Assembly (NCBI GenBank): GCA_947359465.1
Contig: OX375883.1
Coordinates: 19,284,088-19,348,087 of the forward strand
Source of the DNA: Metellina segmentata
Taxonomy: Eukaryota > Arthropoda > Arachnida > Araneae > Tetragnathidae
Direction: 5' to 3'
Length of the DNA: 64,000 nucleotides
Position 1 is the first letter of the stretch. Each line of letters starts with the position of its first letter. The position numbers and the translations under genes are program-made. Under the pieces are notes generated by a model. It did no database searches. It saw nothing but the letters and a program-made list of their open reading frames with translations, and was not told the DNA's origin. Below, in pieces: positions 44,386 through 56,300 of the stretch.

Positions 44386-47300
44386 TCATAAAAATTTCAC
44401 CTTTCTTCTTATGAAGTCTATGCCTTCAGTTTGTAAAGCAGACTCAGTAGCTCTAAAAATATCCTCTTCAGTTGAGTATTTTCCACTTTTTTCATTCTGT
44501 TGATACTTCTCAACAAACCTAAAATTATTTTTTAATGGAAATATTATAAAACATGTGTATGTTGAAGTCTCGAACCTAAATTCTACATTAATTTTTTCAT
44601 TTAAAATATTAAATCACGTTAAAATTTCTTGAAAAAAAAAATAGAAATGTTGGATTTTTTACGTGCAATGGCATATTTGGCCATGCAGCACCAAACACAC
44701 GACAGACAACATCAAGTAATGGATATACACTAAGTTTTACTGACACAAGAAAATGATACCCTAGAGGAATCGAACCTGCACTAACGTACATACAACTTGC
44801 TGTGAAAGTACCCCCTGAACCACGACAACCCCCCAAAAAACTGAATGATTTGCTGTTGAAAAAATGTGTTTGGGGAGGATTGATTGAACATGCACAAAAG
44901 AAAATTGAACATGTTAAAGTAACACTGGGATTGAATGTGCGCTAAATTTATTTAATGCATTTTAGAATTTCCCATCTTCAAACATAATCTAGATTCACAA
45001 TCGAAGGAAATATTTAACCACATACAATTAGAAAATTCTGGTTTGTAAAAATTCAAATCAGAAATTTTAGAATTTAGATGAAAGAAAAGCTTGTTACAAC
45101 TATTAAAGAACTACAGACATTACACAGCATTCTGCAAAAAAATAGAAACAATTATATTCAAGATAATTGTATTTTTTAACTTACTAACTTTCTCTACCTT
45201 GGTGGAAAAAGGTTCATTTTTCAAGTTTTAAAAAACACTTGATTTAATTTTTAATACAGTGTATCAAAATACCTTCATAATATACCAATAGGAGGACATT
45301 GGCAATTTTCTATTGAAACTTTTTTTTTAACGTGAAATAATTTAAGGCAGGGTTCCCACGGTTATTGAAAAGTCCTTGAATTTTTTTTCCCCCTTACTAG
45401 GGACCCTTGAAAGTCTTTGAAAATTATGGAACTTGGTGAAAAGTCCTTGAAAGTACTTGATTTTTTAAAACTAGTACATAATTGCGTAATTCGTCTTGCA
45501 TTGGACCTTGACCACACTAGTTTCCTCCTTTGTCCAGACTAGTACTAGATGCGCCATTTGAGCGTCGTACTGAATGAAGCCGGTGTTTCGCGCTTTGATA
45601 CCACGTGATATACTAATAATGCTAAGTCTAGATCATCCATTCTCCACCGTATTCTGTCTGCCTAAGTTGACACCTCTGGTCTCCGCCTTGTTATGCCTGT
45701 TGCATCATGAATTATCATGGTTGCTAGATAACAGCACCGCTTTCTTAGGAAACCGTAGCTTTAGCAGTCAGAACGTCATTGGAAACCTGGCATGCGTCCA
45801 AAGAAAGAAAGCCAATTTTTTATTGCAAAAATATTAAAGTTACAATTTTAAAAAATTTTTAAAGAAAATCACATTTAAGATAGTTTTCAGGTGTAAAATT
45901 TTCTGCATATTTCAAATCCGTTAAAATTTTCAATCTATCTTTAAAAAGTCGCAAAGATAGGGCTTTTTTATTATCTAGTGTAAGTTTCTATCTCCAGACA
46001 AAACTTTTGATTTGTTTTGTTTCTCAAACAAATAAACCACGATAGCCGTCTGTTGTAATGACAGTGGACGTCAACAAAATGGAGATTGTGCAAGGACACG
46101 GGATGCAAGCTCCCATACTCTTCTTCAAGCCACAAAAAGAATTTATCGTACAATATTTTATCTCAGACCAAAAGCGATAGGTGTGCAAGTAGCCTGATAG
46201 TTAGCATTGAGACGAGGAGCCCACTTTGCAACAAAAGAAAATCACAGGTTCTGTGAGAAAGAAAATCCAAATTATAACCAAAATTGATGATAACCTTTCT
46301 TTTTTTGACTATCAGTAATTAAAAAAGAGAATAAAAAAATATGGGTTTTTTTTTTACATTTTTTTTTAATTTACAACTTTTGCGTATGCTTTGTTTTAGG
46401 TCGTTATAAAAAATTTTAGGCCCTTGAAAAATTTATTTTTGGTTTTGAAAAGTCCTTGAATTTTTTTTTTGAACAGAGGTGTAGGAACTATGTAAGGACA
46501 TGACTTAAAATCAGCGTATTTGGACATCGGCCCTTTTCTACCAAGGTACAGATTAACATTAGAATAAAAATCATTCGGCCATGCAAAGGTTAAATGATTT
46601 TAGCATTCAGAGTACCTAGAGATAAAGAAAATGTTACAAAACATTGACTAAGACAATTATATTTTTATAAACTGAACGATATAAATTACTGCTACAAATT
46701 CCCATTTGGTTTGCATGGCAAACTAACATCACGGCCAATTCGAACTGCGAAGAGATCTAATCAGCGTTATGTCACAATCTCTTATTTATTAAAAGAAAAT
46801 CAAATGCATAAGGAATCGATCTAATGTAAAATTTTCCTTGCATGTGACGTTTCTTTTCGTGTGGTCAGGTGTGACCACTGCTTGCTAACGCTCTCCCACC
46901 CCAGTGTGATTGCTACGCATTCCCTTTTAATTGCGGTGAAAAAAACTTGGCATGTTTCCGAAGGCTGATGTTGGTTGAAAATCGCAAAATCTGCTTGCTT
47001 CTTCTTTCTGTGGTCAATCGAGGTACGGGTGATTTCACTCCAGAACAGAAAAATGAAAGCTGAAAAAACTAAATAATTAAATTTTTTTAAATGTTCAAGA
47101 TTGAATTTAAAATTTGGCGCGACCCAGAATGGATTGGATATTTGGGTTTTATGGCGCAAGGTCCAAATTTGGACAAGCTGCGCCAAGCGCAAGATAAAAG
47201 AATAAAAATTATGTAGATATAAAAGTTTTAAAAGGACAGTGGGAAAATTCAAGCGCAACAAATTTTATTTGTATAAAAGTTGGTAAAAATATGCTGATGA

Positions 47301-50300
47301 TGTTATTTAAAAAATTAATGAATGGTGAATGTAAATGATGATTTAAATATGCTAAATATAGCAACTTAAAATTAGATAAGATTTAAAAAACCAATAGCAC
47401 GTAAAAATGAAAAAAGATTTGCATGGGGACTTTCCCCAAGTAAATCTTGTAAATTTAAAATTGTATTATTAAAAATCCTCTTTCGGTGATGGTTAAAAGC
47501 AGGACAATCTATCAAAATATGACGAACACTAAAATAAACTGAACATAAAAGACACATGGGGGCAGTTTCTCCCAACAAAAGATGACGATGTGTGAAGCGC
47601 GTATGCCCAATGCGGAGTCGAGTCAGTTTAACATCGGTCCTTCGCATTGGAGCAACCGGCCACATATGAATTATGGGTTTGATGGTATTTAATTTATTAT
47701 GAATTTGAAGATCCCATGACTCTTGCCATAAGGAGTTGACAAATTCCTTAGTGGATATCTTAATGTCACTTAAAGGAACGGCTTGGGGCAAAGAAACAGA
47801 TGCTGTTTTTGCAGCCCTGTCAGCAAGTTCATTTCCTTTAATGCCCACGTGACTAGGGATCCAACAGAAGAGAATATCGAAACCCCTGCTTTCTAGTGTA
47901 CGTAGGATTGTAAATAAATCTGACACAATAGGATGACAATGGGTATTAAAATTTTCCAACTGTTGTAAAACACTCATGCTGTCAGTATACAAGCAGAATT
48001 TGCGGTGGGTACTGTAAGATATTTGCTGAAGGGCGCGATAAATTGCCACCACTTCAGCAGTGTACACAGCAGGAAATATGAAGGCTGTAGCTATATATTG
48101 TATCTTGAAAGAATATTCCACAGCCTACATATCCGTCCCCTTTAGATCCGTCGGTAAAGATCGGTATATGTGTGTAGTATTGACAGCGATGCGAGTTATA
48201 TAATTGATGAAAAACAGTTGGAGAAGTGTCAGATTTAGTATATGAAGCAAAGGGGTTGATATACGTTACAGTAGGGAAATCCCATGGTGGGAAACGTAAA
48301 ATTTCGTTCGGTTGGATCGTGATATCACTTAAGTTTGAATCGTTAATAAAAAGTTTTGTCCGCTCGTAAAATGGACGAATGCAAGACGGGCGATTGTCAT
48401 ATAACCGATTCAAACCAGGGGCAAGAGCCATTCTCTTCAGAGGATGAGACGGCATGGATAAAATTTTAAAATAAATATTCGTAGACTTCATCCTTCTGAG
48501 GTCAAGTGGAAGCTGGTGACATTCCACATAGAGGCTGGTGACTGGTGATGTGCGGAATGCCCCAGTGCATATCCTTAAGGCAGAGTGATGAACTGTGTCC
48601 AATCTTCGTAAAACAGAGGTGTTCGCAGACCCATATACAACACAACCGTAGTCGATTCGGGAAAGAATGAGACTGGTACACACGGAGTAGTGATGTTCTA
48701 TCCGCTCCCCAAGATGTGTTAGACAACACTCTGAGGATGTTAAGTGATTGCTCGCACTTCCTTCGAAGATGTAAAATGTGGGGGAGGAAGGTGAGCTTGC
48801 GGTCCAACACCACTCCGAGAAATTTTACCTCGTTGACTACGGGTATTTGTGAGTTGTTTATGTTAATTACAGGGTCTGGATGCAGACCCCGCTTTCGACA
48901 GAAATGAACACAGCAGCTCTTGCTAGGAGATAGCGTGTGACCATTCTGGTTGCACCACTTGACCAAGGTATTAACAGCCGTCTGAAGTTGTCTCTCAATG
49001 AGGCGCATATCTGATCCCTGACAAGATATTTGTAGGTCGTCCACATATAATGTACTATGAATTGATGGTTGTAATGAATGAATGATATTGCTAAAGTGAA
49101 GAATAAAAAGAGTAACACTTAAAATACTGCCCTGAGGGACTCCCTCAGTCTGAACAAATTGGTCAGATAAAAAAGATCCAATTCGGACTCTAAAGAATCG
49201 GAAAGTTAAAAAATTCTTAATAAAAAAAGGTAAGTTTCCCTTAAAACCAAAATCGAACATACTTCGGAGAATACCATGTCGCCACGTACGGTCATATGCC
49301 TTTTCTACGTCAAAGAATATTGAAACCAAATGATTCCTGCGTACAAAGGCATTACGCACTTGTGTTTCAAGGTTGATCAGATTATCCAGGGTGGATCTTC
49401 CTTTGCGGAAGCCACTCTGGTGAGGTGGAATACATCGGTTCTTTTCAAGTACGTAAATAAGACGGGCATTGACCATACGTTCAAGTGTCTTACAAAGACA
49501 GCTCGTTAAGGCAATTGGACGATAGCTCAGAGGATCTTTTGGGTCCTTACCAGGCTTTAGGATAGGAACCACAGTGCTTTCGCGCCACTTAGTTGGAAAT
49601 TTTTGCTCGCACCAGATTCTGTTAAAAAGAATAAGAATGTTTTCAAGAGAATCTGGATGCAAGTGTCGAAGCATTTGGTATGTGATTCTGTCTGGTCCAG
49701 GACTGGTATTATGAGTTTGAGATAACGATCTCTTCAATTCAAACATCGTGAGCTTACAGTTATAGGAGAGGTATCTTTTGCATTTGAAATTAATGTGGGT
49801 TCGCTCAACTCGACTCTTAGTCGCTTGAAATGTAGGACTATATGAGTCAGAGCTCGACACACGAGCAAAGGCCTCTCCTAGGACATTCGCAATGTCATGT
49901 GGGGAAGAATGTACAGCAGCCGGGGTTTCTAATATCGGAATAGATGATTCGCGATATAGACCATTGGCTGCTTTAACTTTCTTCCATAACTGTTTGCTTG
50001 ATGTTGAAGATGTTAATGAAGAAACGTATTTCATCCAGGACTCTCTCTGGCTTTGGCGTCTTACCTTACGAGCGAATGCCTTAGCTTGTTTAAAGGCGAC
50101 AAGATTGGTGGTTGACGGGTATCTCCGAAAAATGTTCCATAACTTTCTTTGCTTTTTATAAGCGGCCTGGCATTCGGTGTTCCACCAGGGTTTTGGAATT
50201 CTGCGTGGTTTTGAAGAACGTTTCGGTATACTTGTGTCCGCAGCAACTATAATAGCTTCGGTGATATTATCCACTGCGGAATTAATGTCTTCGCAGATGA

Positions 50301-53300
50301 CCATTTCTTCTGAAATAATCGCCAGTTGTGAAAAAACAACCCAATCCGCTCGATGGTATAAGTAGGTAGGTGGTTGATTACTCACTCTACTGCTACTATC
50401 ATACGAGACGAAGAGGGGGAAGTGGTCGCTGTTGTGCAAGTCACTTCCTACTGCGAAATTCAACAACGGTAGAAGCGAGGGAGTACATATGGCCAAGTCC
50501 AGCGAGTGAAATGTCCTCGTGGGTTCGTGAAAGTACGTTTTCTCGTCGTTATTGAGCAAGCAGAGAGAGTGATCCGTAATGAACTGCTCTATCTGCTGTC
50601 CTCGACGGTTCGTACTATCATTTCCCCAGAGGGTACTGTGGCCATTGAAATCACCAAGAAGTATAAAAGGCTTTGGGAGCTGTAGTACCAGATTATTCAG
50701 TTCTTCTTGACGGATGACATCGTGCGGTGGCAGGTATAAACAGCAGGCTGTAACTAGAGCATGGACGTGAACTCGTACGGCTACAGCCTGTAAAGATGTT
50801 CGAAGTGTAACTACAGTGCTGGGATAGTCGTGGGAAGTTAAAATACAAACACCTCCAGACACTGTAGTGCCAGTATCGTTATCTTTTCTGATGCAATTAT
50901 AACGTCGTATCTTGCATGTATGGGAAGATTTCAAGAAAGTTTCTTGAAGTGCCATACACGCTGGGTGGTAAGAGGATATTATTTCTTTGATGTCATCTTT
51001 TTTTGAACGGAAACCACGGCAGTTCCATGAAGCAAAGGAAGTTAACATGTTTTATTTGGGGAAACACACATTTGTTGAATTGGGAAAGCCTCATTCAGGA
51101 GGGTTTCATCTTCATCAGATGGATGTAACTCCATCGCATCTGAGTCTCGAAGTTGTGTGGACAATCTATAAGGAGAGGTATTTTTTCCCCTCGCCGTTCT
51201 AAGTTTTAATGCTTTTTCCGATTTTGATTTAGCTAAAAGTTTTTTAGGTGGTGAGAGAGATGGTTTTCTTGATGCTGTTGGTTGCTCTGTTGGTAATGAA
51301 GTTAAGCGTACTTTTGGTAGAGTTAAAGTTTCAGTTAGAGGAGGAGTTTGTGTGCTAGATGTTTTCATAACCTTTTTTACTATTGATGAATAACTTGTAC
51401 CTGGTATTGGAGTTCGGGAGTTCACAATTTGTCTTGCTTCGGGATAGGAGATTTTATTTTTAATTTTTAGTGTCGTAATTTCTTTTTCTCGAGTCCAGAC
51501 AGGACATGAACGAGAGTAAGAGGGATGGTTGGATTTACAATTCACACATTTCTCTTTACTCTCGCATGCGTCACTGTCGTGGCCTTCTTCGCCACAACGC
51601 GCACAGGCGGGTTTGGAGCGACAGGAGGCCTTCGAATGTCCAAATTGCTGACATTGGAAACATCGCAAGGGATTTGGTATGTATGGTCGGACGGAACAAT
51701 GTAGGTAACCAGCTTTAATGCTGTCTGGTAGTTCAGGCGTTTCAAAAGTTAATATGATATGTTTGGTGTTAATAACTTTTCCATCTCGTTTAATTGTTAT
51801 ACGCCTTACATCACAAACCTTTTGTTCTTTCATGTTTTCAAGAATTTCCTCGTTCGACACATACAGTAGATCCGCAGCAGAAATTACGCCACGAGAAAAG
51901 TTAAGATGTGTATGGGGTGAGACAGTGACTGCGAAGTTAGCAAATACATTTAATTTTGAAATGATTTCGGCCTGTTTGGAAGTTTTAACCTCTATTAATA
52001 AATCTCCAGAACGCATTTTTTTAATATCTTTAATTTCACCAACTGTTGCAGTTATTCCTTTGGAAATTAAGAAAGGGGAAGTGTTTTGAAATGTGCCAAC
52101 AACTTTCTTCATAACAAAAAATCTGACAGAATTAGATACAATTTGTTGCTCCCGGTTGGGAGAATTAGAAATTATAGAATTCATAATAATTAAAAGGGAA
52201 AAATTCAGACCCTGCGACACCACCCACCATGGAGTCCTACAAGGGGATGTTGAGACACCAGTGCTGACAGGGGCCATACGCTCACAAATCACTTCTTAAG
52301 CAGCCACCACCCTTAACGCGGTGCCCAGTAAATGATTGATCGCTTGATCCCTAGCCGGTGACGAAGTCAATCCGACTAGCCGATTGATGCACACGGGACC
52401 AATGTACACCTCCCGTTTACCTGAAGCTGGGGCCAAAGCAGTGTATTGGGTCAGTACATCGCCCCTCAACTGCCAGGATCCCCTTTTCCAGGGACACGGG
52501 TCTCCACGCACGGCAAACACGTGGGTGATATAATCCCCAAGAGAAGCTGAAAGCAACAGAGTGGCGAAAAGCTTCTCAAGGGGAGCCCTCACCTCCGAAG
52601 AGGCAACCACAACGAGGGAGGAAGAAAAAGCAAAAAGTAAAGGGTAGAGGAGAAGAACGAAAGGGAGGGTAGATCACTCAGGTACCCCGGGGTTGTGAAG
52701 CCCGTACAAACCTAAAGAAGGAATGCCCCTGGGGGCGGGCGCGACCCAGAAATCGCAAAAATTTTGGACTACCTGTGAACCAAATTTTATTATTGTAAGT
52801 GCCAGATTCAGCAGAACAGTACACACAGACTAACACTTCCTATTATAATAGTAGAGATGTGATAAAACAAACTTTAAAAGAACAAAAAAAATCAAAGCAA
52901 ATAAAAATAAGTTGAGGTTTTATAATTAAAAAATATCAGGGTATTACTAATTATACACTTAAAACCTTTTGCAAAATATACATAAAATATTTTGATAACA
53001 TATTTTTGTTTTCATAATAATAGTAATAAAATCGATATAACAAAACATAAAGTTTTACCTCTGCATAATGGATATTCTACTTGGATCTCGTAAGTTATGT
53101 ATGCCCGCAGTCCCATACATATCTAAAAATTTGCTGAAAATAAAAGTAAAGCAATAAGAAAAAAATAAGGGTTATATAATCACAAATGAATGAGCTGATA
53201 GTTTTGAGCTTTTAAATTTATAAACTAAAAACACCTTGAACAGATATAGTACATGGGGAACATTAAATATGAATTTGCACGGTTGCATTTCACATTAAAC

Positions 53301-56300
53301 ATGTAATGACTAGATTACTATTTCTCAAGTTCAAAGTCCTTTCATTGCTTGTTTGAAAGAGTTGAGAAGTTTCAAAAGTGATCTAGCGTTTATGTGGCTG
53401 GAAAGTGATAGCTGTATTTAATTCAGGATGTTACGTCAATTGGCATGTTTTTCAAATATGATTTTGAGCACGTTGCCAATTGTTGGTAATTTGGGGCATT
53501 TTGTAGCACAAGGGCCTTGTAATGAAGATATTGGCAATTTTTGTGATGATGCGATTACAATCTGGTCAGTTTTCTTCTAATGACGAGATACCTCATCAAG
53601 ACAACCACCAGGAGAGGGGTTAAAATATGAACGCAGGAAACATGGTTGCGATCAGTAACTACGGCATTTGCAGTAAAAACGATTCCCATATCATGTGATA
53701 CTGCAATGTATACGGAACTACATTTGAATCGGTGGTTTGAGAAACCCCATAAGTCACTTTTTGTCGAAATCGAGTTTTCGGTAAAATTCTATTCTTTAGT
53801 GGTAGACACATCTTTTAGAAGCGAAACCTCACGAGTCAGGTCATTATACATAGTTGGCTCATATGAAGGTTTTCGTTTATCCGAGAACAGGGTGGTAACA
53901 AAATCCTTGAAAAAAAGTTCCCTGATATTTCCATGATTTCCCTGATAGTCTCACAAAAATTTCCCTGATTTTCCAATTCCCTTAAGAAATGTTGTGATCC
54001 GTGATTGGTATCGATATACAGTATCCACACAACACTATTTTAAATATTTAGGGTCAGAGGGTGTAAAAGGATAATTCTCCACAAATATTTTGTATTTTTT
54101 CTCTACTGATATTTTAATTGTTATTGTAAGGGTTGGAAACCTTAATGGAACTCTAAAATTGCAATTGAAAAAACTGGAGAAAAAAATGCAAAATACTATG
54201 ATTGTGAACTTTTTACACCTGACCCTACATTGTCACACTATTCATCGAAAACAAATGCAAACATACAAAAATAATTAATTTAATACACAAAAAACATCAT
54301 TTGTTACACAAATTTCAAATTGTATCCCACAAGTTGTATCGCTAGCCTCAAGGCGACCAAAATGCTGCAGCCCCGAAAAAAATGGCGGCGGCGGTTTTCG
54401 CGGTGTTAAAAAATTACGACGTTAAGGTTCTTTATTCTAATTACAATTTAGGCGAATACAATTTATTCTATTCTCAAAAGTACTCGTAATCGCACATCTC
54501 TAAATAGGACAAACAACAATGGTAGCAGTTTAAATTGTCAAAAATTCCCTGATTTTTTGTAAAATTTGGAAATTTTCCCTGAGATTTCCCTGATTTCCAG
54601 GTTCTGTTACCACCCTGGAGAAAGTCCATAAGTCACTGACTTATGGGCTTTCTCGAATAAACGAAGCCCATACGACACCGACTTATCGGCTTTCTCAAAT
54701 AAACGAAAACTTTCATGCAGGCCAACTCTATGTAGAATGACCCGACTCGTGGTGTTTCACTTCTAAAAGATGCGCTCACCTCTGAAAAAAGATATTTTAA
54801 CCGTAAACTCGCTTTCGAGAAAAAAGTGAGTCATAGGCGTAAAGTTCCAAAGGATGAGAAAGTCACTTTTAAAATCTCGCAGTTCATACAGTTTTCACAC
54901 TCTTTCAAACCATAGGATGTTGAAATTGACAAACCTTTTAATGACTGGTTTTGCAGCCACACTTTTCGGTTTAACAACAATAAAAAGCTGCTTCTATCAC
55001 TCCCAAATGAACCAGTATATCCAAGTGGGAAAATCCCCATCAACAAGAAAAAAAATTGAAGACATAAATAAACTGATGAAATACATCCCAAATGAAGAAA
55101 ACATTCAAGCATTCTACAAAGAGTTCGTTCACCAGTGTTCCACAGGTACATCTGATTCTCAGTTGCCAGAGAACTATGCTACTGATGAATAAATTTTATT
55201 TCCCCATTTAATTATTTATCTTTCGAGACCTCCATTGATCACAAAGATTGTATTTAGCTTCAAACAATACATTTTATTAGAAATAATATAGAGGTTGTCG
55301 GTTAACGCAGAAACAGTTTTTTCTCGATTTCCCAAAAATTATTCTCACCTGACTTATGGGGTTTCTCAAACAACCTATTCATTTAAAACTCACAAAACGC
55401 AATTCTAGACAGAGTAAAAAATATCATTCTGCTCTTTTCCCATAGTCTGGCAAAATTCAATGATTTAAAATTGCTGGCATCTGAAGAATTTTTTGAATTA
55501 TATATATATCATAATCTGCTAAACCCCAAAAAATGAAACTTGACCTTGGACAAATAACAATGACTTTGTTTTTCGAATATAGTTAGATAAAATATGCAGC
55601 GCTGTTGGTCACTGCTCTTCAAGCAAGAAAACTTATGACCTTTTCAAAGCTATTTTTCATTATTTTAAGCTTACATTTTACACAAATGACAGATTGCCCA
55701 GTGAGTGCAAAGGCAAAGGAACTTTCACAAGTGCTGTGCTTGGATCTCATGAACCCAGGTTTTTTTTTTAACTAACATATAAATATTATTTCAGTTAACT
55801 TTTATGATGCTTGACCTTGGACAAGCATCAATGACCTTTGTTTTCAAGTGCAAGTGAAAGAAAATATGCAGTGTTCTTGTAAAAATTTGGTATTTTTAAA
55901 ATTTGTAAAGAATTTCAGCTATATAGTCTGTTTGAGGATTCTTAAAAACTAAAACGAAAGACAGTGCCTTAAGGCTTTCAACAGCCAGTGAAAACTACAA
56001 ATCATGAAGAAATGGAAATGAATTACAGTATTTAAAGAATTGTTAAGCAAACATTAAGACTTTTCGTAAGTCTTCAAAAACATTAGGCCCTGAATAAGAG
56101 GGATAAAATATTTCTTGGTAACTGTTCAGCAGAAGAACTTTCATAACTCACGTTGGCATTAAGAGATAACATGGTGTAAGAATTAATCTTAGCGTGGTGT
56201 AAGCATTGTGTGTTTTTAATTGTTTTTTAGAAAAAGAAAGGTTTCGTTTGTCTCCCTATTTGAGCTCTAGTGCTAATTTATTTGATGATATAGTCCATCT

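Larger units (their letters stand above)
47130..52738 (-). mobile_element. Full-length APE-type non-LTR retrotransposon with RNase H (5609 bp)
   Basis: Minus-strand order: 5' UTR (52738-52293), ORF1 with three zinc knuckles (52292-51042), ORF2 with APE endonuclease, reverse transcriptase and RNase H (51048 to about 47372), and a 3' UTR ending in a hairpin and ATAAAACCC tail without poly(A). The perfect 13-bp TSD fits target-primed reverse transcription. RNase H after the RT places it near the I/R1-related LINE groups; the exact clade needs phylogeny. GC content is clearly higher than the host introns. It lies in mRpS23 intron 3 in sense orientation. Two frameshifts in ORF2 make this copy inactive as read. 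Confidence 0.93.
47117..52751 (-). repeat. 13-bp target-site duplication flanking the LINE
   Basis: gcgcgacccagaa occurs at 47117-47129 and again at 52739-52751, exactly bounding the retrotransposon at 47130-52738. Confidence 0.92.
53731..55375. mobile_element. Composite inverted-repeat element with nested MITE and small ORF
   Basis: Left end ggtggtttgagaaaccccat and right end (reverse complement) ggttgtttgagaaaccccat, both continuing AAGTCA and a TCTCGA(A)AT block. A second inverted arm at about 54618-54840 pairs with 53741-53887 ('atcttttagaagcgaaacct', 'gagtcaggtcatta', 'ggttttcgtttatccgagaa' against their complements). So the left half alone (53731-54840) is a foldback unit with a CAGRG MITE inserted in its centre. 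No convincing TSD. The extra right end at 55343-55375 suggests a longer element or two adjacent family members. Confidence 0.6.

Noticed and set aside
46821..47261. 146-codon minus-strand ORF
   Set aside because: It crosses the LINE 3' boundary at 47130, so it cannot be an ancestral gene; AT-rich chance ORF.
51718..52089. Plus-strand ORF of 123 codons opposite LINE ORF1
   Set aside because: Shadow of ORF1 on the other strand, with no domain.
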